5,663 nucleotides of DNA, taken from an uncultured Actinomyces sp. (GTDB lineage Bacteria > Actinomycetota > Actinomycetes > Actinomycetales > Actinomycetaceae). Location: positions 1 to 5,663 of the forward strand of contig CAJZFF010000150.1 in assembly GCA_915069725.1 (NCBI GenBank), given 5' to 3'. Below the pieces are notes generated by a model that worked only from the letters and a program-made list of their open reading frames with translations, was not told the DNA's origin and did no database searches. Position 1 is the stretch's first letter. Every line of letters begins with the position of its first letter. The position numbers and the translations under genes were made by a program. Below, piece after piece: positions 1 to 5,640 of this stretch.

Positions 1-526
1 CCTCTCCCCCGACCGGCAACGAGGTGCCCTCCAGGTGCCCCAGGCCCTTGAGCAGGGTGTCGTCGGCCGTGCCGTGGTAGACGGGCAGGTCCAGGGAGAT
101 GGAGGGGATCTTGAGACGGGCCATGAGGCCCTCGTTGTTGGCCTTGAGGATATTGGCGTACTTCAGGGAGCTGTCCTTGCTGGAGCCGGCGCCGGTGGGT
201 ACGTGGTTGTTGGCCTCCAGGACCGCACCGGCCGAGAGCGCATCGTTGTACGCGTGCGCCTGGCTGATCTGGGTCTTGGCGTCCGGTCGGACCCCATCGA
301 CCTGGGCGGAGTAGTCGGCGGTCACCTTCGACTGGTTGTACTGGGACACCCAGGAGGCCGCCGTCGGATAGGTCAGCAGCCCCATGCCCACGACCGCCAT
401 GATGGAGGTGACCAGGGCTGAGATCGACAGGCGCCAGGCACGGGGACGACGATGCCTCTGGGTGATCGAAGCGCGGGTGCGCGGAGTCCGTGCGGTGCGG
501 GGTTTGCGTGCGTTACGGGAGATCAT
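1..526 (-). CDS. srtC2: Pilus-specific class C sortase, N-terminal part (3' end outside window)
   Basis: Membrane transpeptidase expected to polymerise the two pilins encoded upstream by cleaving LPLTG between Thr and Gly and joining the Thr to a pilin-motif Lys. The visible 175 codons, which I translated by hand, show a very basic cytoplasmic tail (residues 1-32, rich in Arg/Thr), one membrane helix (about 33-53), an extracellular linker and lid region (about 60-125), and the start of the sortase barrel. The barrel run GLMARLKIPSISLDLPVYHG (133-152), followed by LGHLEGTSLPVGG (162-174), is the hallmark of class C sortases just before the catalytic His. The His, Cys and Arg lie beyond the edge. 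I chose ATG 526 because GAGG sits 4 nt upstream; this is a short spacing and probably weak. An in-frame ATG at 584-586 would add 20 residues but has no ribosome binding site. The canonical DP(W/F/Y) lid motif is not visible. The family is certain; the name srtC2 is inferred from the neighbours. Confidence 0.88.
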   Translation of the reverse strand, partial: MISRNARKPRTARTPRTRASITQRHRRPRAWRLSISALVTSIMAVVGMGLLTYPTAASWVSQYNQSKVTADYSAQVDGVRPDAKTQISQAHAYNDALSAGAVLEANNHVPTGAGSSKDSSLKYANILKANNEGLMARLKIPSISLDLPVYHGTADDTLLKGLGHLEGTSLPVGGE

Positions 527-590
527 GGGGCCTCGTGCGCTTCCAGGGTCGGGGGTCCGGGGTGGAGATGGTGCGAGTTCGCACATGACG

Positions 591-632
591 GTGCAGGCGC
601 TCGACGGATCGAGGGCCGTCGAGTGCCTGCAC
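591..632 (-). terminator. Strong inverted repeat ahead of the sortase gene
   Basis: Seventeen-base arms at 591-607 and 616-632 pair around an 8-nt loop. The only imperfect position is 599/624, a C-A mismatch in the minus-strand transcript but a G-U pair if transcribed from the plus strand. No T run follows in either direction, so it is not a textbook intrinsic terminator, although actinobacterial terminators often lack one. It ends 64 nt before the sortase start. Attenuation, mRNA processing or protection of an RNA 3' end are all possible; which one is not shown by the sequence. Confidence 0.45.
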
Positions 633-721
633 CGTTTCCGCGCAGGCCACGACCTGACGATCGAGACATGTTCAGAACACGGTCAAGACGTGGTTGAGGT
701 GAGGCCCGTGCGGTCGTGGCC

Positions 722-751
722 GCCTGCTGAGACCCGTGGGTCTCAGCAGGC
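722..751 (-). terminator. Hairpin just after the shaft pilin stop codon
   Basis: A perfect GC-rich inverted repeat of GCCTGCTGAGACC and its complement (13 bp) encloses a 4-nt loop and begins 11 nt beyond the fimA stop codon. The position is typical of a transcription terminator or a 3' stabilising stem, but no T run follows. Together with the larger stem at 591-632 it could let some transcripts stop after the abundant shaft pilin while a fraction reads on into the sortase gene. The fold is seen directly; the partial-termination role is inferred. Confidence 0.55.
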
Positions 752-762
752 AGCGATTGCCA

Positions 763-2373
763 TCAGGCGGAGAGGTCCGCGTTCCGCTTGCGCTCGCGGT
801 AGCGGGCCACGAGGACGGAGCCGACGGCGATCATCAGCAGGGACGCGCCGGAGGCGGTCAGGATGAGCATGCCGTTGGCACCGGTCAGGGGCAGGCCCGG
901 AACCGACTGCTTGGTGTTCTCAACGGTGACGTTGTCCGTGGCCACCTCACCGACCTTGACCTTGACAGCGGTCACGGCGGCGTCACCGGCGGGCAGGACG
1001 TAGCCAGCCGGCGCCTTGGTCTCAACCAGGACGTAGCAGCGCTCGGTGGCATCCTTCTGGTTGTCACGGTCTGCACCGTCGATGGAGTCGGAGATGAACA
1101 GGCCCTTGATGTCAATGGCACCCTGGGCGTCCGTGGTCAGCGTGGTCTCGCCGTTGATGGCGATGGGGGTGCCCTCCTTGTCCTTGGAGCAGGTGTTGGC
1201 GTAGGCGTCCTTGGCCTTGTACAGCTGGAACTGCGCGCCCTGGAGGCCGGCCTTGGTCTGGCCCTGCTGGTGGGTGTCCACCTTCTTGATGCTCAGGTCA
1301 CCCCAGTTCGAGGTCACCTCGTCGGAGGTCGGCGGGTTGTCGGGGTTCGTCGGGGGCGTCTCAGGAGTCGGGGGCTGCTCGGCGTAGACAGTGTCACTGA
1401 TGACCTGAGCCCGGTTCGTGATGGTGCCATTGCTGCCGGCCTTGGTCACCTTGCCCTGGAAGACGGCGGACACCTTCTTGCCGGGGGCGGCCTTGATCTT
1501 CTTCAGACCCTCGGCGGTGAAGGTGACGGTCACGGTCTGCCCATTGGTCGCCACCTGGTAGTCGGTGGGCTGCAGGGTCGTGCCCTCGAGGGAGACCTCG
1601 GTGGCGGTCACCTCCGACAGGCGCTCGTCCAGGGTGTCCTTGAGCTGGAAGTACTTGTAGAAGGACTTGGCGTCGAGAGTCGGCGCCGTCGAGCTGACCG
1701 GGAACTTGATGAGGGAGCCGACACCGTAGCCGTTGAGCTTCTGCGCCTGAATGGTCTTGTCGACGTCAATGGCCTCGTTCTTGGGGTAGACGTTGACGTC
1801 GTAGATCCACTGGCCGTCAGCACCCGCAGCGGTGTTCGGGTGAGGAATCGTCACCACGAAGGGCTTGGCCTTCTGGACGATGTCACCTGGGGTCGTGGTC
1901 TCGCACACGAGGTAGGCCTGAACCGGCATCTCCGTGATCGTGGCGAGGCCCTCCTTGGTGGTGGCCGGGGAGGCCATGCCCTTACCAAACGTGTGCGCTC
2001 CGAGCGTGGGGGCGGCGGGGTTGGTGCAGGCACTGTCCGGCACGCCGGTCCTGGCCAGGTTGCTGATCGTGTCCCACCCGGCGGGGTCCTTCAGGTTGAT
2101 GTCGGTGATCGGGTAGGCGGTGAAGACGACGCCCTCGACGGCCGGGCCCTTGTCATCGGCGTTCTGCTCAGTACCGGTGGGGGTACCGATGTCCTTGCCG
2201 CCGCCGGTGAGGTGCTTGTGGATGGCCAGGGAGCCCTTCACCTCAGTCTTGATGTTGCCGTAGTTAGGCGTTTCCGTAGCCACGGCCGAAGGGGCCAGGC
2301 CGAGGAAGGCCAGGGTGAGGACACCGGCTGCGGCAGCAGCCCGACGCCCCAGCGTGCTGGCGTTGTGCTTCAT
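763..2373 (-). CDS. fimA: Major fimbrial shaft pilin, type 2 (FimA-like)
   Basis: Subunit that is covalently polymerised to form the fimbrial shaft on the cell surface (536 aa, as expected for Actinomyces shaft pilins). A signal peptide covers 1-32 (cleavage likely SAVA|TE). The N-terminal domain (33 to about 200) ends in the pilin motif W189...VYPKN with K198 as the probable sortase nucleophile. The middle domain (about 201-331) has K206, D246 and N320 as a likely isopeptide triad. A Pro-rich linker lies at 333-349. The C-terminal CnaB-like domain (about 357-488) has K364, the E-box E451 in YVLVETKAPAGY, and N486. Then come LPLTG (494-498), a membrane helix and a basic tail. Cysteines C116/C157 and C395/C446 probably form disulfides. 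I chose ATG 2373 because a full signal peptide starts there with GAAAGGAAA upstream; the open frame continues to a GTG at 2484, but that 37-residue extension would bury the signal peptide. It lies between the tip pilin and the sortase in one likely operon. fimA is preferred over fimP on signal-peptide resemblance, from memory. Confidence 0.93.
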   Translation of the reverse strand: MKHNASTLGRRAAAAAGVLTLAFLGLAPSAVATETPNYGNIKTEVKGSLAIHKHLTGGGKDIGTPTGTEQNADDKGPAVEGVVFTAYPITDINLKDPAGWDTISNLARTGVPDSACTNPAAPTLGAHTFGKGMASPATTKEGLATITEMPVQAYLVCETTTPGDIVQKAKPFVVTIPHPNTAAGADGQWIYDVNVYPKNEAIDVDKTIQAQKLNGYGVGSLIKFPVSSTAPTLDAKSFYKYFQLKDTLDERLSEVTATEVSLEGTTLQPTDYQVATNGQTVTVTFTAEGLKKIKAAPGKKVSAVFQGKVTKAGSNGTITNRAQVISDTVYAEQPPTPETPPTNPDNPPTSDEVTSNWGDLSIKKVDTHQQGQTKAGLQGAQFQLYKAKDAYANTCSKDKEGTPIAINGETTLTTDAQGAIDIKGLFISDSIDGADRDNQKDATERCYVLVETKAPAGYVLPAGDAAVTAVKVKVGEVATDNVTVENTKQSVPGLPLTGANGMLILTASGASLLMIAVGSVLVARYRERKRNADLSA

Positions 2374-2382
2374 GGGTTGGGA

Positions 2383-2391
2383 TTTCCTTTC
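2383..2391 (-). promoter_or_regulatory. Ribosome binding site of the shaft pilin gene
   Basis: The minus strand reads GAAAGGAAA, with the AGGA core 11 nt before ATG 2373. This purine tract supports the ATG at 2373 over the GTG at 2484, which has no comparable tract at a usable distance. The spacing is slightly long but acceptable. Confidence 0.6.
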
Positions 2392-2449
2392 ACTGTGCGC
2401 CGCGGGGAGATGCGAACGCGTGGCAGAGGTATGGATAGGGAGTTTTTCT

Positions 2450-2487
2450 CCGGTGGACGGCTCCGTCTTGTCCGACGGCGTCACCGG
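2450..2487 (-). other. Two-tier stem-loop in the tip pilin-shaft pilin spacer
   Basis: Outer arms CCGGTG (2450-2455) and CACCGG (2482-2487) and inner arms CCGTC (2463-2467) and GACGG (2474-2478) can fold around a 6-nt loop, with an asymmetric internal loop between the two helices. It is followed in the transcript by an A-rich stretch, not a T run, so a simple terminator is unlikely. It lies 77-114 nt before the shaft pilin start. It may be an RNA processing or stabilising element that raises shaft over tip mRNA, or it may be a chance fold in GC-rich DNA. Confidence 0.3.
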
Positions 2488-2523
2488 CGCCTCCGACCTT
2501 TCATGCGTGGGTCGGCGGGCGGA

Positions 2524-5385
2524 TCAGTCGAGGTTGCAGTGACGGCGCCTCCTGAGGAGTCCGGTGGAGATCGCCAGAGCGGAAACGACCGCTCCTGCGA
2601 TCAGGAAAATGTGCGCACCGCGTCCGCCTGTCAGGGGCAGGCGGGGGGTGGCCGCCTTCTCGTTGGTGAAGGCCTTCGAGAAGGAGTACTGGAGGGCATT
2701 GGGCTTGATGGCGAAGCTGCGGCTCGTCGTGTCAAGCCGGTATCCCGCGGGAGCACGCTTCTCCACCAGGGAGTAGGAGCGCGTGTCCCAGGGCAGGCCG
2801 GTCACGGTGAAGGAACCGGCCGCGGGGTCCGTGTCGGCGTAGGGGCCGCCCGGGCACCGTCCCCTACCACCGGCGATGACGCAGTCGGTGACGGTGGTCC
2901 TGGCCGGGACTCCGGGGCCGCTGAGCGTCCATTCCGAGCCGCCCAGGGCGTGTCCGCTCGTGTCCTGCTTCTTCCAGGACACGGCTCCGGTCAGACGCTG
3001 GTTGGTCACGGCCCCTCTGGTGACACCGGTGGTGTCCTTGAGCCCCGCCTTGAGGTTGGCGCCGGAGACGTCGTTGAAGGCCAGTGCCTTGTCCAGGCGC
3101 TGGTATCCGCTGGGGGCGGTTCTCTCGGTGACGGAGTAGCTCCCCCATGCCAGTCCGCTGACCTCGAAGACACCCGGAGCCGGGTTGGTGTCCCGGTAGG
3201 CGCCGCCGCGGCAGCCGGCCGCCTGGCAGTCCTCGACGACGGTGCCGGCGGGGACGCCGGGACCGGTCAGGGTCCAGCTGGTACCGCCCAGGGGTGTCTG
3301 ACCATCCTGGTCGACCTTGGTCCAGGACAGTGCCCCGGGCTTGGTCGTGTTGGTGACCGAGCAGGTGAGGCGATCGGTTCCCCGCACGTGGATGGTGGAG
3401 CCCGCCAGGCTCGAACCGGCCCAGCTGCCGCGAGTCCCGGGGGTCTGGGCGCAGCGCCATGCGCTCGCCTCGTACCCCGGCGCCTGGGGGTTCGTGGAGG
3501 ACTCGCTGAGCGCGTACTGTCCCTGATGCACCGCCTTGATCCCGGTGTCGACTGCCCCAGTCACCTGCTGGGACGCCGCCCCACCGTTGCTCTGCTGGGC
3601 CTTGAGGGTCCACTGGTCGGCCCCGAGGGCCCTGACCTGCCCGGTGTAAGGGGCCTGGACGTTCTTCACGAGCCGGATCGTGGGGACGCGCACCGCGATC
3701 CGATAGTCCTCGACCTCGCCGCCCATCGTGCTGCCGGTGGGCTTGAGGTTCACTCCTGCCTCAGCCGTCCTCACCCGCAGGTAGGTGTGGGGCTGGGAAC
3801 CGGCCTCCCCGTCGATGCTGCGCACGACGTCCTCGGGCACGGTCCACCGCAGTGGGGCGTTGCCCCAGCTGTCACACGTCGTTTGAGCGCTCTTCTCGGT
3901 GGCGTCGAAGACCCCGTTGTGGTTCCAGTCGATCCAGCCGGCCACCGCTCCTCTGCCTCCGCAGCGGACATTGGTGGTGTACTGCTGTCCTGGGGCCGTT
4001 GCAATGCCTGCGTCGGGGATGGAGACACCGTCCTCGTCGTTGCCGTACCAGCCGTCGTTGTCGTCGCCGTCGGCCCCGTCGCTGAAGCGCTGCTGGGACT
4101 CGGCGTCAGTACCCGAGCCCAGGTAGGGCCCGGTGGGCTGCATGCGGGTGGTGTTGATGAGGCGGCCGCCGAACAGGTCGTAGCCGTTGCGGTTCGTGAC
4201 CTCACCACCGTCCCACCTGGGCTGCAGGAGGGCGGAGGCACTGCCGTAGGAGACCGGCGCGTCACCGAAGTCGGTGACCAGGACCAGCCCCAGGGCGACG
4301 GCCGAGTAGCCCGACCCCTGCATGGTGATGGTGGCGCTGGTAGCCCCTTCCATGAACATGGAGACCGCGGGCCCACCGATACCGTTGGGCTTGGAGTAGC
4401 CTCCACCGTTCTGGTAGACGCACTCCTGCGCCGTGTTGTCCAGCCTCAGGGTGCGGTTCCCGTTGGAGAAGGTCGCCCGGGTCGTGACCGGCCGCCCGGT
4501 ACCTCCCCTGGTGTCCGTACAGTTACTGGAGCGCCCGCCGTCGAGGAGGCGCCAGGTGACTCGCTGGTTGCTGGGCACCTCGGCCTGGATCCACTCGCCG
4601 TCGAAAGGGTCATTGGTGCTGCCGGGGTTGGAGGCCTCGGCGTCGGCGAAGACCAGACCGTTGAGGGCCACCGGTGTGGAGCTGCCGTCGGGGGCCTGGA
4701 CGGCCGCAGAGCAGGAGACGTCGAAGCTGATGCGCGAGTATCCGCCCGTGGGCGTGCGGTTGGCCCGGCGGTCGTTCTTGTCCCTGCCGTCCCAGGTCTT
4801 GTCCCCGTTGTAGGCGTAACCGTTAGCCAGTCCGATGACCATCCGGTTGTGGTTGGTGTAGTTGTCCGGGTACTTCAGGCCGTTGTGCCACTCCGAACTG
4901 CCGTCACTCCAGCCCCCGGCACCACCAGTGTTGTAGAGGTTGTCGAGGATGTCACCGGCCCAGGTACCCGGAATCGTGGCAACCAGCGGGCCACGGGAAA
5001 GATCGTCGGGAAAGCCCTTCTGGTGACCCAGGTGTTTGAGATTGGAAAGATTGCAGGTGGTGACCAGGTATCCGGCCTCCCCCAGGTCGCGGTAGTTGGT
5101 GAAGGTCTTTCGCTGCCCGTAGTCGAGCACGGGAACGTTCGGCTTGGTCTGGCCGGCGAAGTTCTGGTCGTAGTCCGCCCACTGGAGCCACTGGATGGTG
5201 TCCCGGTACCAGCTGGTGCCGCCCTGGGCGAAGACCGCCGGAAGCGCATCGGCGGGGAGCCCGTTCGGGGCCGCCCCGGCAGAAGGCTGCTCACTGCCCA
5301 CGAGCGCCGCAGCGACGCAGGTGAGTGCCGCAGCGCCGGCGATGAGCTTACGCAGGCGAGGCTTGATGGCACGACGAGACAGCAA
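2524..5385 (-). CDS. fimB: Fimbrial tip pilin / CshA-like surface adhesin (FimB-like)
   Basis: Large LPXTG protein, 953 aa from the TTG start, expected at the pilus tip. Residue order: signal peptide 1-38 (SAGA|AP); a head of about 39-370 resembling the CshA non-repetitive adhesive domain; a GEVED-type domain (about 371-565) opening with DFGDAP (372-377), with an Asp/Gly-rich stretch (436-453), an EF-hand-like loop DWNHNGVFDATE (486-497) and GEVEDY (556-561); three prealbumin-like domains (about 568-680, 684-796, 800-909); LPLTG at 916-920; a membrane helix; and an Arg-rich tail. Probable isopeptide sets are K574/E628/N679, K690/E754/N795 and K806/E875/N908. There are twelve cysteines in the ectodomain. 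No VYPK-type pilin motif is seen, which fits a terminal subunit that cannot be extended beyond itself. The frame opens after a stop at 5401-5403. GTG 5394 would overlap the GGAG, whereas TTG 5385 lies 8 nt after it, so TTG is preferred (GTG adds only 3 residues). It is first gene of the cassette. Database names may instead be 'CshA/CshB family fibrillar adhesin-related protein'. The ligand is unknown. Confidence 0.88.
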   Translation of the reverse strand: MLSRRAIKPRLRKLIAGAAALTCVAAALVGSEQPSAGAAPNGLPADALPAVFAQGGTSWYRDTIQWLQWADYDQNFAGQTKPNVPVLDYGQRKTFTNYRDLGEAGYLVTTCNLSNLKHLGHQKGFPDDLSRGPLVATIPGTWAGDILDNLYNTGGAGGWSDGSSEWHNGLKYPDNYTNHNRMVIGLANGYAYNGDKTWDGRDKNDRRANRTPTGGYSRISFDVSCSAAVQAPDGSSTPVALNGLVFADAEASNPGSTNDPFDGEWIQAEVPSNQRVTWRLLDGGRSSNCTDTRGGTGRPVTTRATFSNGNRTLRLDNTAQECVYQNGGGYSKPNGIGGPAVSMFMEGATSATITMQGSGYSAVALGLVLVTDFGDAPVSYGSASALLQPRWDGGEVTNRNGYDLFGGRLINTTRMQPTGPYLGSGTDAESQQRFSDGADGDDNDGWYGNDEDGVSIPDAGIATAPGQQYTTNVRCGGRGAVAGWIDWNHNGVFDATEKSAQTTCDSWGNAPLRWTVPEDVVRSIDGEAGSQPHTYLRVRTAEAGVNLKPTGSTMGGEVEDYRIAVRVPTIRLVKNVQAPYTGQVRALGADQWTLKAQQSNGGAASQQVTGAVDTGIKAVHQGQYALSESSTNPQAPGYEASAWRCAQTPGTRGSWAGSSLAGSTIHVRGTDRLTCSVTNTTKPGALSWTKVDQDGQTPLGGTSWTLTGPGVPAGTVVEDCQAAGCRGGAYRDTNPAPGVFEVSGLAWGSYSVTERTAPSGYQRLDKALAFNDVSGANLKAGLKDTTGVTRGAVTNQRLTGAVSWKKQDTSGHALGGSEWTLSGPGVPARTTVTDCVIAGGRGRCPGGPYADTDPAAGSFTVTGLPWDTRSYSLVEKRAPAGYRLDTTSRSFAIKPNALQYSFSKAFTNEKAATPRLPLTGGRGAHIFLIAGAVVSALAISTGLLRRRRHCNLD
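2662..3336 (-). repeat. Tandem pair of CnaB-like domain repeats in the tip pilin
   Basis: Two homologous coding units, 3001-3336 and 2662-2988, follow each other. Their proteins align as GALSWTKVDQDGQTPLGG with GAVSWKKQDTSGHALGG, then WTLTGPGVPAGTVVEDC with WTLSGPGVPARTTVTDC, then YSVTERTAPSGY with YSLVEKRAPAGY. The DNA is clearly related but diverged, so the duplication is old. The domains form a stalk that lifts the adhesive head away from the shaft. A third, more distant prealbumin-like unit precedes them at 3349-3684. Confidence 0.8.
3691..4275 (-). other. GEVED-type domain with a calcium-loop-like motif (part of tip pilin)
   Basis: This segment encodes the region from TDFGDAP to GEVEDYRIAV. 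It carries an acidic Asp/Gly cluster and a 12-residue loop with D, N, N, G, D and E at the positions used by EF-hand calcium loops (1, 3, 5, 6, 9 and 12). GEVED domains are known from many secreted bacterial proteins and commonly carry such a D-x-N-x-N-G segment. Calcium binding here is inferred, not shown. Confidence 0.7.
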
Positions 5386-5393
5386 AGGGAACA

Positions 5394-5397
5394 CTCC
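5394..5397 (-). promoter_or_regulatory. Ribosome binding site deciding the tip pilin start
   Basis: The minus strand reads TTGGAG followed by TGTTCCCT and then TTG. The GGAG core is 8 nt from the TTG at 5385, an ideal spacing, but overlaps the GTG at 5394. The out-of-frame ATG at 5402-5404 cannot be the start of this gene. Confidence 0.55.
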
Positions 5398-5477
5398 AAT
5401 TCATGAGGGACCAACAGCGCTGGGACCGCCCTCTCTTAGGCGTCGACTCCATGCCCTTGGCAACAGGGATTAACTTA

Positions 5478-5611
5478 GTTGACGGAGTCGGGCAATACAG
5501 GATCGGTGACGGATCTGAAATCGTCCGTTATGGCATTGCGACACCAATCATTACGCCGGGATCACGAATATGAAGAAATAGTGTCATTCATATTTCTATT
5601 CATGTTGACGG
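5478..5611. repeat. GTTGACGG direct repeats upstream of the tip pilin gene
   Basis: The octamer GTTGACGG occurs exactly at 5478-5485 and 5604-5611, with a one-mismatch copy GGTGACGG at 5505-5512, all in the same orientation. They sit in the upstream region, and one overlaps the proposed promoter. They could be binding sites of a regulator. Three short copies in 134 bases are suggestive but may be chance. Confidence 0.25.
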
Positions 5612-5615
5612 TCAG
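5587..5615 (-). promoter_or_regulatory. Possible promoter of the pilus operon
   Basis: On the minus strand, CTGACC (5610-5615) and TATGAA (5587-5592) are separated by 17 nt, four of six matches to each housekeeping consensus box, in the most AT-rich part of the window. It would give a leader of roughly 195 nt before the tip pilin start. The rest of 5386-5663 shows no gene and no better promoter. An imperfect palindrome around AACTTAGTT (near 5473-5481) could be an operator but is weak. Confidence 0.3.
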
Positions 5616-5640
5616 CTGTGCTATTTCCCGTGATGGGACA

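Noticed and set aside
584..586. Upstream ATG as the sortase start
   Set aside because: It is in frame but has no ribosome binding site, sits directly after the 17-bp hairpin, and would add a Pro-rich 20-residue stretch unlike class C sortase N-termini.
35..866. Plus-strand open frames opposite the sortase and the following spacer
   Set aside because: They overlap the clearly recognisable sortase on the minus strand, have Arg/Gly-rich low-complexity translations, and run through the hairpins.
1326..1377. Pro/Thr-rich linker in the shaft pilin as a possible recombination or foreign insertion
   Set aside because: Linkers rich in Pro and Asn between the second and third domains are normal in Actinomyces shaft pilins, and the DNA around it shows no break in codon use or flanking repeats.
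5402..5404. ATG on the minus strand just upstream of the tip pilin
   Set aside because: It is out of frame with the pilin; the signal peptide is encoded only in the frame of the TTG/GTG starts.
736..5406. A 1556-codon open frame on the plus strand running opposite both pilin genes and their spacer
   Set aside because: It is codon-for-codon in register with both minus-strand genes, so plus-strand stops would need TTA, CTA or TCA codons in them, which are avoided in this high-GC genome. The translation is Gly/Val/Asp/Arg-rich with no recognisable domains, while the minus strand encodes complete pilins with signal peptides and sorting signals.
5605..5610. TTGACG on the plus strand as the -35 box of a divergent gene
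   Set aside because: No acceptable -10 hexamer lies 16-18 nt downstream, and no plus-strand gene is visible before the window ends.
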